The position numbers and the translations under genes were made by a program. From CAYWNA01 sp964459305 (lineage in GTDB: Bacteria; Planctomycetota; Planctomycetia; Pirellulales; Pirellulaceae), in NCBI GenBank assembly GCA_964459305.1, contig CAYWNA010000034.1, forward strand, positions 6,930-70,929: a stretch of DNA of 64,000 bases. The letters run 5' to 3'. Shown piece by piece: positions 49,575 through 59,115 of this stretch. Numbering within the stretch: position 1 is the first letter of the stretch; each line of letters begins with the position of its first letter. The notes beneath the pieces are model-generated. The model did no database searches, had not been told where the DNA came from, and saw only the letters and a program-made list of their open reading frames with translations.

Positions 49575-51974
49575 TCATCGACCTTTGTGCGGTGGGACCG
49601 ATCGCTGGGATCCGGCACCCTGGGCTACTGCGGGCAGGACCGACTCGGCCGCTCCGGCGCCAAGGTCGAACACGGTGAAGCCCGATGCGCCGAGCAGGCG
49701 GGCGTGATGGATCTGGCCGACGACACGGTCCGGCGTCAAACGCCAGGCGCCGATGCCGGGGTACACCGGGATGCGGCCGTCGACCAGTCTGAGTTGGTTC
49801 TCGACCAAGCCGATGAAGCTCGGATCGCTTTGCGAGTAGTCCATGGGGCACACGAAGTCCAGGTAGCCCGCCTTGACCCACTTGACCCAGTCCTGACCAA
49901 CCGACTCGCGACAATCTGGATACGCGCCGAACACCGCAGCCGAAATCTTGATTTCTGACTTCAGCTTCTTGGCATCGCGCGCAACGGCGGCTACCAATCG
50001 CGTGATCTGTTCGCGTCGAAAATCGTGGTACGCTTCACGCAGATCGCCCGAGTAGCAGTCCTTCGGCCAATCGGCCACCTTGGCGCCCGCTTGGCTCTCA
50101 AACCGCGCGCGGCAACCGTCGCAGTAACAGTGATTGCGATTCGGGTAGCGGATGTAGTCGAAGTGCAGGCCATCGACGTCGTACTTCTTGGCCACCTCCA
50201 GCATGCTGTCCAACTCCAACTGAAGATTGTCCGGATGGGACGGGCACAACCATTTCTGCTCTTGGCCCGAATTGCTCATCTGGAGGCGACTCTCTGCACG
50301 CAGCTTGTCCACGAACTCCTTGGGCGCACCGGAGAGGTTATGGTTCACTTTCCAGACGTGGACTTCCACGCCGTACTTCTTGCAGGCTTCGAGGCACTGG
50401 GCGATTTGGTCGCCAAGCTTTTCGTACGTCTCGCTGCGCGGGAGCACGTCGCTCGGGTAGTGGGCTCGGCCGGCCCACAGCAGGTTCGGTACCACCATGT
50501 TGAACCCGGCGTCCGCGAGTTCCTTGGCCGACCGCTCCCAATCGCCCGGATAGGCGCCGGTGCCTGAGTGGTTCCAGAAGGCCCGGCCTTCGATCTCCGA
50601 ACTGGACGGGGAGCGAAAATAAGCCTCGCAAAGCAAATCGTGCGACCGGCGTGCCAGTTCGACCGTTTCCGGATATGCTTGCCGGGCGAATTCTGCTTTG
50701 GCCTTTTCGCCCATCTGGGCTGCGGCATTCAATCGCTCGATTGCCTGCGCGTCACCGCTCGACTTCACGTAATCGGCGATTGCGTCGAAGGTGCCGAGGT
50801 GACCGACTTGGCCGATCTGATCCAGTTCACTTCGAGCCATCTGCTGCCACAGCGGCGGATGGAGTCGGCCGAGGACGGCGGCCAACATTTGTTTCTTTCT
50901 GGAGCGGTCGTCGCTCAAGACCAGGTGACTGAAGAACGCTCCGTGATCGCTAATGGCCATCGCGGCATGCCCGGTCGGCTTTCCCTGGTCGTCGTACCAA
51001 GAGCCGATTGCGCGCGTGTCTGGGCCGCCGGGTTCGGGGACGGTAATGTTCCACGACGCCTGACGGACCGACTTGGGAAGGCCGGGAATGTCGGCCGCAT
51101 CGAAGCGGATCTCGGCCAATCTTCCCGATCCTTCGGGGCGGAAGTACTGCCCGCGAGCCATGCCTAGTGCTCGGGCCAGCCGTGGATGAAGCGAGTAGCA
51201 GACAAACAGCTTTCCGCCTTGCTGTACGAACTGCTCCAGTGCGCCCGCGGCCTCGCCGGGAAGTCGTGGGTTGTAGGCCAGTATCGCGACTCGGCGGTCA
51301 CCCAAAGCACCATGCGACAGCGCGGCGTCCTCGACGGCATCGGAACCGAGCCCCAGTTCGTCCAGCATGCTCCCAAGGTTCTCGGCTGCTCCGAGCGCCG
51401 TTTGGACTTCTTGATCGCCTTGATGCGCATAGGCCGCCGGGATGACCAGCGCGATGTCGTGTGATACGGCGGCCAACCGGCCCAGGCGGACGGAGTAGTC
51501 TTCGGGTTGAGTCCGCCAGACGGAAATGCGGATGCCGTCGATTTTGTGCCATCCAGCCGGTTCGCCTTCGATGTTGAACGACGCCTTTGAGATATGGAGC
51601 GTTTGCCATCCCTTTTTCGCAAAGCCTGCGCCCGACGCATACCAGCCGCCTCCGCTGCGGAAATAGAGGCTCACGCGCCCGGCGATTTCCGGCTTTTCGA
51701 CGGCGATTTCAAGGAAGAACTGCCCTGGGCCGGCCAGGTCGAGATCCACTTCACGATCGAGAATCGTTCGTTCCAGCTCTGTATCGGTGGCGAAAGGGGC
51801 GTCGAATTGAAGCACGGTTCGGTCGCCGTCTTGTACCATCTCGACCGGCGGTGTTCCTGGACTGGCTACCCATGCTTCCCGTGCCGTCTGGTTGTCGGAG
51901 TACTGAAACGCGTCGATCGCTTGTTCGCTTCCAGCGGCAGCTAGGCTCACCAGCAAGAGTAGCGGAACGGCCAT
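49575..51974 (-). CDS. Exported GHL10-type (DUF187) glycoside hydrolase
   Basis: A 799-residue protein with GAGGAGAT before its start. A short signal peptide (MAVPLLLLVSLAAAGSEQ) leads into an N-terminal jelly-roll (about 20-170) and a Rossmann-like region (about 175-380, RRVAILAYNPRLPGEAAGAL). The catalytic part, from about 480, is the GHL10 barrel: GAYPGDWERSAKELADAGFN, then VEVHVWKVNHNLSG, DVDGLHFDYIRYPN (strand with the conserved DGLHFDYIRYP signature) and VCPMDYSQSD. The expected acidic residues are in place. The glycan is unknown. It is divergent from the arabinofuranosidase-like gene, so the two may share control. Confidence 0.88.
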   Translation of the reverse strand: MAVPLLLLVSLAAAGSEQAIDAFQYSDNQTAREAWVASPGTPPVEMVQDGDRTVLQFDAPFATDTELERTILDREVDLDLAGPGQFFLEIAVEKPEIAGRVSLYFRSGGGWYASGAGFAKKGWQTLHISKASFNIEGEPAGWHKIDGIRISVWRTQPEDYSVRLGRLAAVSHDIALVIPAAYAHQGDQEVQTALGAAENLGSMLDELGLGSDAVEDAALSHGALGDRRVAILAYNPRLPGEAAGALEQFVQQGGKLFVCYSLHPRLARALGMARGQYFRPEGSGRLAEIRFDAADIPGLPKSVRQASWNITVPEPGGPDTRAIGSWYDDQGKPTGHAAMAISDHGAFFSHLVLSDDRSRKKQMLAAVLGRLHPPLWQQMARSELDQIGQVGHLGTFDAIADYVKSSGDAQAIERLNAAAQMGEKAKAEFARQAYPETVELARRSHDLLCEAYFRSPSSSEIEGRAFWNHSGTGAYPGDWERSAKELADAGFNMVVPNLLWAGRAHYPSDVLPRSETYEKLGDQIAQCLEACKKYGVEVHVWKVNHNLSGAPKEFVDKLRAESRLQMSNSGQEQKWLCPSHPDNLQLELDSMLEVAKKYDVDGLHFDYIRYPNRNHCYCDGCRARFESQAGAKVADWPKDCYSGDLREAYHDFRREQITRLVAAVARDAKKLKSEIKISAAVFGAYPDCRESVGQDWVKWVKAGYLDFVCPMDYSQSDPSFIGLVENQLRLVDGRIPVYPGIGAWRLTPDRVVGQIHHARLLGASGFTVFDLGAGAAESVLPAVAQGAGSQRSVPPHKGR

Positions 51975-52167
51975 AATCGGATCTCCTCAAGGTTTGATGA
52001 TCAAGGGACTATCCTCCGGTCGTGCCGCATTGTACTTCCCTGCCAAGCGAAACGATAGGTTCTGCGGTCCAAAGCGGCCAACATCATCCGCTTGATGGTG
52101 TATGGCAGCACGGACTTGGACCGTTCGAGGAACTCCTGTCGGTGGCGAACTCGCCAGCAGTCCTGTC

Positions 52168-52230
52168 GTAGCCGAACTCGCCAGAGTTTGGATTAGCCTG
52201 GACACACCAAAGTCTGGCGACTTCGGATAC
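52168..52230. repeat. Palindromic repeat, family E (copy 3)
   Basis: 24-bp arms GTAGCCGAACTCGCCAGAG... at 52168-52191 and inverted at 52207-52230. It is in the 439-bp space between divergent genes; the downstream tail seen in copies 1 and 2 is missing here. Confidence 0.88.
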
Positions 52231-52413
52231 GATGACTGCGACAGTGATTCGTCGATCAATGCGAGGATCTGGATTGCTGCGCGACGGGGCATGGCAATGG
52301 CATCTGAGGAGTGCATAATCATGGTCGAAGCTGAAAACCAAACTCACGGCATCTCGGACATCGGACATCAAGAGCTGCTGCGTTTTGTGGCGCAAAAGAG
52401 GAAAGGACACGAA

Positions 52414-54861
52414 ATGCTTCCGAGTCAGACCGACACACGATGCTTGGTGGCCCGATCATATTGGCCCGTGCGATTCATCCGACTTGCCGTCTTGCTTGCG
52501 GGGCTGAGTTGCACTGCGTCTCTAGGTCAGCCAGTGTTTGGCGCGGAGGGTAGACGGCAAGATTCCGGCTGGACGACGATCCGCTTGACCGATCGGGTGC
52601 TGGTCAAGGATACGGTTCCATTAGGCATCAACCTTGGTGGCGATGCCTACTATTCCGGGGCTGCTCTGGTCAAGAAGCGGGCGCAGTTCAATTTCGAAGG
52701 CACCATGTATCGCCAATGCCACTTCGGCCCCGGAAGCGACGACCGGACGATCTCCACGTGGTTCCGCCCGAACGATGTTTGGCGAGAGATTCTCGCGGGA
52801 GGCAACTATACCATCCTTTCCGGCCCGTCGAAGTGGACCACTGGTACGGTCGCGGACATCGTTGACAAATCGTATATGCACCAGGGGCAGAACAAACCGT
52901 TCTCCTCCTTCGCGCTCGACAAGCGGATCGAGGCATCTCCGGAAGGCGGTCGGATCGGCATCATGATCGACCGCGACCGCACGCGCGACGGCAGCTTCCG
53001 CCGACTCGACGGCTATTGGACGGCTTCCCACAACGAGATTTCCATCGGTGATGTGCGATTCGGATCCTTCGGATGTGCGGCACTGAACCTCCGCGGATCG
53101 GTCGATGAGGCCCACGTCCGCTTTGGCACTCACTATCAGCGCTACGGCGAAACAAACGGCACTTGGCGGATTCGGTTCTGGGCCAAGGCCGGCCAAGGCT
53201 CGCCGCAATTGACCGTTGCCGCGGACCGCAGCTACGGCGGGGAGGTTCGCCTTGCACCCGGCGAGCGCTGGCACGAATACGACGAGACGATCGTCGTCGA
53301 CAAGGTACCCGAACCGAATTCGCCGAAAGACAATCCGCATCTGCTGTTCGTCTTCATGGCATCCGGCGGCGATGTGCTGATCGACGATGTGGAAATCTGG
53401 ATGGAAGGCGACGAGAATCCCACGGCCTTTCGCGACGATTGCGTCGCCATGCTTCGGCGATTCAAACCAGGCGTCCTGCGTAAACTGCAAATGGGCGGCA
53501 GCACCGTGGCCAATACGATCGCGCCGGCGCTGGAGTCTTTCGCCTATGCGAGCCAGCAGAGCGCTAAGGTTGGACCGTACGCATCCCACGGCCGCGATCC
53601 GTACAGCCTTCACGAGATGTATGTGCTGTGCGAGCACCTTGGATGCGATCCTTGGTATTGCCTGCCGGGCACGGTCACACGGGAGGAGATGGAACAGTTT
53701 ATGGAATACGTTGGAGCCCCGGCCGATGTCGGATTCGGTCGCCGCCGTGCCGAGTTTGGGCACCCGCAGCCGTGGACCGAGGTATTCCAGCAGATTCACG
53801 TCGAGTTTGGCAACGAGGCCTGGAACAACTCCACGCCTTACAAATGCGGCGGATTCAACGGACCCGATTACTGGCACGATCTGATCGGAACGGGCAAGAG
53901 ATCCCCGCACTACAAAGCGAATGTCATCTTTCATGCGGCGGGCCAGGCAGCCTCCGCCGGGCGCAACGAAGGCATCATGAGCGACTGCCCCAATGCCGAT
54001 CGATTCGGCGTCGCTCCGTACATCATCCAGGGATTCACCAAGGAGGAGGTACAGAAGCACTACAACACCGATGACAAACTATTCCGTTGGGCTTTCGCGT
54101 GGGCCATCCGCCGGTCGCGCGATCCGGACGGAGCGATGTACCAGAATCACGAACTGGCCAAGAAGGCCGGTATGGAACTGTCGATCTACGAGGTGAACCA
54201 CCACATCACTCACGGCGACGGTCCTTTGGAGCCTCGAAACAAGCTGGTCACTTCGATCGGAGGCGGGTTGAACGTGGCCAACAGTATGCTGCTGATGCTC
54301 AAAGAGCATCACCTTCGCAACCAGTGCCTGTTTTCCCTGGCCCAGCACAGCTACAACGCCCACGGGATCGGCCCCGTGCGGCTTTGGGGCACGGCACTTT
54401 GCATGCGCGCCGGCCACGAGCGTTTTCGTCCCACGTTCCTCGCTTGTGCCACGGCGAACAACGTCATCGGCGGCGATTTGGTCGAAACCGTCCACGCCGG
54501 GCTCGAACCGACATTCGACGCTACGGGCGTGTTTTCGAAGCGCGAGGGCGTGCAGACACTCGAACAACTTCCGGTCATCCTCAGCTACGGATTTGCCGAC
54601 GGTCGGCGCCGCGGCCTGATCCTCGTCAGCCTGGATACATCCGAGGCCTGCCCGATCGAAGTGCAGTTTGATGGCGACGTTGCCGGAGACAGAGCCAAAG
54701 GATGGCTTCTGACCGCTAACAAGATTGCCGACAACAACGAGTTCGAAACGCCCGAGCCTCAGGTCCGGGTGATCGAACGAACCATCGAGGACTTCCGCAG
54801 CGGCTGGCGATGGAAGCTGCCGCCGTTTTCGATGCTCGCCCTGTCGTGGGAACAGGATTGA
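52414..54861 (+). CDS. Exported glycoside-hydrolase-like protein (arabinofuranosidase/GH-A type)
   Basis: An 815-residue protein. ATG 52414 with AAAGGA at 52402-52407 is preferred; the open frame upstream passes through a family E repeat. A signal segment (FIRLAVLLAGLSCTASLGQP) is followed by a domain of about 300 residues (LGINLGGDAYYSGAALVKKR, and ISIGDVRFGSFGC) and a TIM barrel with FQQIHVEFGNEAWNNSTPY, where G-N-E-x-W is the acid/base motif of clan GH-A enzymes such as GH51. The C-terminal part (LILVSLDTSEACPIEVQF, FSMLALSWEQ) is a beta-sandwich typical of such enzymes. The symporter gene follows by 72 bp, so uptake of the released sugar is plausible. Confidence 0.8.
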   Translation: MLPSQTDTRCLVARSYWPVRFIRLAVLLAGLSCTASLGQPVFGAEGRRQDSGWTTIRLTDRVLVKDTVPLGINLGGDAYYSGAALVKKRAQFNFEGTMYRQCHFGPGSDDRTISTWFRPNDVWREILAGGNYTILSGPSKWTTGTVADIVDKSYMHQGQNKPFSSFALDKRIEASPEGGRIGIMIDRDRTRDGSFRRLDGYWTASHNEISIGDVRFGSFGCAALNLRGSVDEAHVRFGTHYQRYGETNGTWRIRFWAKAGQGSPQLTVAADRSYGGEVRLAPGERWHEYDETIVVDKVPEPNSPKDNPHLLFVFMASGGDVLIDDVEIWMEGDENPTAFRDDCVAMLRRFKPGVLRKLQMGGSTVANTIAPALESFAYASQQSAKVGPYASHGRDPYSLHEMYVLCEHLGCDPWYCLPGTVTREEMEQFMEYVGAPADVGFGRRRAEFGHPQPWTEVFQQIHVEFGNEAWNNSTPYKCGGFNGPDYWHDLIGTGKRSPHYKANVIFHAAGQAASAGRNEGIMSDCPNADRFGVAPYIIQGFTKEEVQKHYNTDDKLFRWAFAWAIRRSRDPDGAMYQNHELAKKAGMELSIYEVNHHITHGDGPLEPRNKLVTSIGGGLNVANSMLLMLKEHHLRNQCLFSLAQHSYNAHGIGPVRLWGTALCMRAGHERFRPTFLACATANNVIGGDLVETVHAGLEPTFDATGVFSKREGVQTLEQLPVILSYGFADGRRRGLILVSLDTSEACPIEVQFDGDVAGDRAKGWLLTANKIADNNEFETPEPQVRVIERTIEDFRSGWRWKLPPFSMLALSWEQD

Positions 54862-54933
54862 ATGCACCGGTGGTTGATTCGCAAGCAAACGCATTTGGGA
54901 TTGATCACCGCACATGTTTCATAGGAGTTATCC

Positions 54934-56859
54934 ATGAGTCCCATCGATTGGGCCGTGATCGCCGTCTATTTCGCCATCGTGATCGGCATCGGGTTCTGGT
55001 ACCAGCGCGTGGCCTCCCGCAATATCGACAGCTACTTCCTTGGCGGAAAGAGCATGCACTGGTTGGCCCTGGCCATGTCGGGGTCGGTGTCGAACTTCGA
55101 CATCACCGGCACCATGTGGATTGTCACGCTAATCTATCTGTTCGGCATGAAGTCCATGTGGAACCACTGGATGTGGGGCTTTTTGATGGGGGCTTTCTTC
55201 TTGTCGTTCATGGGTAAGTGGGTCCGCCGTAGCCAAGTGATGACCGGTGCTGAATGGATGGTCAATCGATTTGGTGACCAACGCGATGGGCAAATTGCGC
55301 GTCTCTCTTACACACTGATGGCCGTGGTCACGCTGACCGCTTTCGTGGGCTACGCGTTTCAAGGGATCGGTAAGTTCGCGTCGGAATACATACGGTTCGG
55401 CCTCACGCCGGAGCAAGCCGCCCCGGTCTGCGCGTTGGGGGTCTTCGCCATCACGACGCTCTACGTTCTGTTGGGCGGACTCTACAGCGTGGTGATCACC
55501 AACGTGATCCAAACGATCATTCTCACGGCCTCGGCCGTCTTGATCGCGGGAGTGGCCTATATGACGGTGACGCCTGAACTGCTGGCCGACACCGTGCCAG
55601 CGGGATGGACGTCGTTGGCGCCGTCCTGGCGGGTTGACCAAACGCCCGAGATGGTCCAGGCGGGTTACGCGGGTTACCACCTGTTCGGCGCGCTGGTCAT
55701 CGTTTGGGTGATCAAAGGCTTGCTGTTGAACCTGGGCGGGCCGGGCCAAATGTACGACTTTCAGATCTTTCTGGCCGCCCGAGATCCCCGCGACGCCGCC
55801 AAACTCGGCGCTGCCTGGAGCGGGTTCTTGGTCGTTCGCTGGGCCATGGCGATGGGAATCGCGCTGTTGGCTGTGACGGGCCTGTTGATGAACGACAGCG
55901 GGGAATCGGTCCAGGCGTCTGACAACCCGCAAGCCGCTGTCGCCGATGGTCAGGCCGCCCAGCCGGCAGTCGGCGACGAGGACGTGGCCTTTGACGCCGA
56001 ACGTGTCATGCCGGCGGTGCTCAAGAAATATCTTTGGCCCGGCGTGCGCGGCCTGGTGATCGCCGGACTGCTGGCCGCGTTCATGTCTACGTTCAGCGCA
56101 ACGGTGAATTCCGCGGCCTCGTACATCGTCCGCGACATTTGGCAACCACTATTCCGCCCGCAGGCCAGCGCGAAACAACTGGTGTGGGCCAGCTACGCCG
56201 CCACGTTGGCCGTTGTGGCTGTCGGTACAACCATCGGTCTGACCGTCGTCTCGATCGGGCAGATTTTCAGTTGGATCATGATGGAACTGGGCGCAGCCTT
56301 CGTGATTCCCAACGTGCTCCGGTGGTACTGGTGGCGGATCAACGGTTGGGGCTATGCCTCCGGGACACTGATTGGACTGGCCGCCGCACTAGCGGTCCCC
56401 TTCCTGCCGGAGGCCCAGCCGCTGTATTACACGTTCCCAGCAATCTGCGCCGTGTCGTTGATTGGCTGCCTTGCCGGCACCTGGTTGACCCGGCCCACAG
56501 ATGCAAAGGTTTTGGCGTCGTTCTATCGCTCCGTCCGACCGTTCGGCCTTTGGGGGCCAATCCGCCCGGAAAGCGGCCTTTCGCCGCAAGAGTTGACCGA
56601 TCCCGAAGAGAGCCTGCTGCTGGCCGCGATAAACGTTGCCCTAGCCGGCATTGTGATATTGGGAATCTACCTGGCGCCGATGTACCTGGTCGGACACTGG
56701 CACGCCGCCGCCGGTCGCTGGTTCGCAGTCGCCGCGGCCGCCGTCGTTGTGTTGTACTTCACCTGGTACCGCAACCTGCCGGCGCCGGAATTGGGGGACG
56801 CACCGGCTACGGAAGCCAGAAGAGAAGCCGTACCGCCCGCAGGCGGAATGGATAATTGA
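54934..56859 (+). CDS. Sodium:solute symporter (SSS family)
   Basis: A 641-residue transporter with 13-15 membrane helices. N-terminus: WAVIAVYFAIVIGIGFWYQR with NIDSYFLGGKSMHWLALAMS, the family signature of the first two helices; later LLGGLYSVVITNVIQTIIL and AAFMSTFSATVNSAASYIVR, the segment near helix 8 that holds Na+ ligands. It would move a sugar or similar solute with Na+ into the cell. Placed 72 bp after the hydrolase gene. The ligand cannot be named from sequence. Confidence 0.92.
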   Translation: MSPIDWAVIAVYFAIVIGIGFWYQRVASRNIDSYFLGGKSMHWLALAMSGSVSNFDITGTMWIVTLIYLFGMKSMWNHWMWGFLMGAFFLSFMGKWVRRSQVMTGAEWMVNRFGDQRDGQIARLSYTLMAVVTLTAFVGYAFQGIGKFASEYIRFGLTPEQAAPVCALGVFAITTLYVLLGGLYSVVITNVIQTIILTASAVLIAGVAYMTVTPELLADTVPAGWTSLAPSWRVDQTPEMVQAGYAGYHLFGALVIVWVIKGLLLNLGGPGQMYDFQIFLAARDPRDAAKLGAAWSGFLVVRWAMAMGIALLAVTGLLMNDSGESVQASDNPQAAVADGQAAQPAVGDEDVAFDAERVMPAVLKKYLWPGVRGLVIAGLLAAFMSTFSATVNSAASYIVRDIWQPLFRPQASAKQLVWASYAATLAVVAVGTTIGLTVVSIGQIFSWIMMELGAAFVIPNVLRWYWWRINGWGYASGTLIGLAAALAVPFLPEAQPLYYTFPAICAVSLIGCLAGTWLTRPTDAKVLASFYRSVRPFGLWGPIRPESGLSPQELTDPEESLLLAAINVALAGIVILGIYLAPMYLVGHWHAAAGRWFAVAAAAVVVLYFTWYRNLPAPELGDAPATEARREAVPPAGGMDN

Positions 56860-56988
56860 GCCGTGACAAGAAAGGAGTCAGGAATGGTCTCTCGTTTTCG
56901 AGTGTTCCGTTTTCGATGGTCGTGGTAGATTAGATTTGGGTTCGTTTGGGATTACGGATTTCGAATTTGGATCGACGTGGGAGGTGAA

Positions 56989-58728
56989 ATGCGGAAGAAG
57001 ACACTTGGCGTCCTACTTGTGGGCTTGGTTCTGTCAGCGGGATGCGATCGCGCCGATCGAACCGATAGGCCGCCTGCCAATCCGCCTGTGGGGCCGATCC
57101 AGCTTCATGAGGTAACGGATCAGACTGGGATCACCTTTCGGCACACCGATGGCAGTGGCGGACGACGATACATCATCGAGGCAATGAGTGCCGGCTTGGC
57201 CCTGTTCGACTATGACGGCGACGGGCACATCGACATCTATTTCCTGAACGGTGCGCCGATGTTGGGAACCAAGGTGGACGTGGCCCCGACCAACAAGCTG
57301 TATCGAAACGAAGGGGGCTGGCATTTCACTGACGTCACCGCCGAGGCCGGCGTGGGCGATCTGGGCTTTGGGCTCGGCGTCACCGTAGGAGACTTCGATG
57401 ACGACGGAGATGCGGATCTGTACCTGAATAACTATGGTCCCAACGTCCTCTATCGCAACAACGGCGACGGCACCTTCACCGACGTGACGCAGCAAGCCGG
57501 CGTGGCCAACGGGAACCTGGTCGGCGCGGGAGCGTCGTTCTTGGACATGGATGCCGACGGCGATCTGGATCTGTACGTGGCCAACTACCTGGAATTCAGC
57601 TATGACATCCACGTCGGACGCACAATCGACGGTTTGCCCTCTTACCCGATGCCCAGGGATTACGAGCCGATACCCGACACCCTGTACCGCAACAACGGGG
57701 ACGGCACATTCACCGACGTGAGCGAGGCGTCGGGTGTGAGCCGGCACGCGGGCACTGGAATGGGAATGGTCTGCGCCGACTACGACGACGATGGCGATAC
57801 GGATGTTTTCGTTCTGAACGACGTTCACGAGAACTTTTTCCACCAGAACGACGGCGCCGGCAACTTTGAGGAGGTGGCAGTGTTGAATGGCGCGGCGTAC
57901 AACGTCTACGGCGACGAAAATGCGAGCATGGGCGTCGACTGCGCCGATTACGACAACGATGGCCGCCTTGATTTCTTCATGACATCTTATCAGAGCGAGA
58001 TGCCGGTGCTCTACCGCAACATGGGAGGCGGTCTATTGGAGGATGCAACCCTGCGATCCAACGCGGGCGACGGGATATTCGCCTACGTTAACTGGGGAAC
58101 CGGCCTGATCGATTTCGATAACGACGGAGATCGCGACATCTTCATTGCCAATGGTCATACCGAGGACAACATCGACCTTCGCGACACGAGCACGTCATAC
58201 CGTGTCCGCAATTCTCTGTTGATGAACACTGGCGACGGCAATTTCACCAACGTTTCAGACTCCAGCGGCGATGGCCTGCTGCCGGTCCACGCCAGTCGAG
58301 GAACGGCTTTCGATGATTTGGACAACGACGGCGACATTGACGCGGTCATTCTCAATTCGCGGGAGAAACCGACGATTCTCAGGAATGAGTCGGCCAGTGA
58401 AAACCACTGGCTCCAACTTCGCCTTTGCGGCGTGACGACCAACCGGGACGCGGTGGGAGCGCGCGTCAGTGTCGTGACCGGGGACCTGACCCAGATCGCC
58501 GAAGTGCACAGTGGCCGGGGATATCAAAGCCACTTCGGCTCGCGTCTGCACTTCGGGCTCGGTAACCGCAAACGCATCGACCGCATCGAGGTGCGCTGGA
58601 TTGGCGGCGGCGTGGATGTGCTCGATAGTATCGGTGTGGATCGGTTGATATCGATTGCCGAAGGGGTGGGAGCGAAATCCGAAATTAATCCGAGTTCTCG
58701 AAATTCGGATGCTCGAAACGTTCAGTAA
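56989..58728 (+). CDS. ASPIC/UnbV lipoprotein with FG-GAP repeats
   Basis: A 579-residue protein; GGGAGG at 56979-56984 sets ATG 56989. The N-terminus is a lipoprotein signal (LGVLLVGLVLSAGC). At least five FG-GAP/VCBS repeats with Ca2+-binding DxDxDG-type loops follow: FDYDGDGHIDIYFLNG, FDDDGDADLYLNNYG, MDADGDLDLYVANY, YDDDGDTDVFVLND and FDNDGDRDIFIANG. The end is the ASPIC/UnbV domain (VGARVSVVTGDLTQIAEVHS, then GRGYQSHFGSRLHFGLG). These proteins are very common in Planctomycetes; they are beta-propellers that probably bind other surface proteins or glycans. Confidence 0.93.
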   Translation: MRKKTLGVLLVGLVLSAGCDRADRTDRPPANPPVGPIQLHEVTDQTGITFRHTDGSGGRRYIIEAMSAGLALFDYDGDGHIDIYFLNGAPMLGTKVDVAPTNKLYRNEGGWHFTDVTAEAGVGDLGFGLGVTVGDFDDDGDADLYLNNYGPNVLYRNNGDGTFTDVTQQAGVANGNLVGAGASFLDMDADGDLDLYVANYLEFSYDIHVGRTIDGLPSYPMPRDYEPIPDTLYRNNGDGTFTDVSEASGVSRHAGTGMGMVCADYDDDGDTDVFVLNDVHENFFHQNDGAGNFEEVAVLNGAAYNVYGDENASMGVDCADYDNDGRLDFFMTSYQSEMPVLYRNMGGGLLEDATLRSNAGDGIFAYVNWGTGLIDFDNDGDRDIFIANGHTEDNIDLRDTSTSYRVRNSLLMNTGDGNFTNVSDSSGDGLLPVHASRGTAFDDLDNDGDIDAVILNSREKPTILRNESASENHWLQLRLCGVTTNRDAVGARVSVVTGDLTQIAEVHSGRGYQSHFGSRLHFGLGNRKRIDRIEVRWIGGGVDVLDSIGVDRLISIAEGVGAKSEINPSSRNSDARNVQ

Positions 58729-59115
58729 TTCGCAAGAGTCCACGTGCGCATTCGGTATGGCTGGTCCAACGAGATTTGAGTGAACACTTGTCGATGGAGT
58801 TTGAGGGGGAGGTCTGAGGCAAACAGGCGTAAGCGACGCGTGCATTTGGGCGCGGAGGTCGCCCCCACCTGCGTTAGATGCGCCGACGGCTTTGCGCGCT
58901 CAGGACTAACCGTCCTGAGTCACGAACAAAACCCGTTTGCGCGCTCAGACGACGCGGCCGTGAGCTGTCGCGACGTACAGATGGCGAGTCCGCGAGATCG
59001 GCGTCTGCACGGCCACCAAGTGTTGACGATGGGACCACGGGTTCCGCGCGGTGGCGGTGGTTCCACGACCGCCAAATGGCGCTGGTAGTGAATTCACGTT
59101 TCATCTCGGGACCAT
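58729..59115. other. Non-coding gap with small hairpin and direct repeat
   Basis: This 387-bp stretch between the convergent UnbV and PD40 genes shows no credible gene. CTCAGGAC (58899-58906) and GTCCTGAG (58912-58919) form a small hairpin, possibly a terminator, and TTTGCGCGCTCAG occurs at 58891-58903 and 58936-58948. Confidence 0.4.

Noticed and set aside
52621..54060. 479-codon antisense frame opposite the arabinofuranosidase-like gene
   Set aside because: Shadow of codon bias; no motif and no start signal.
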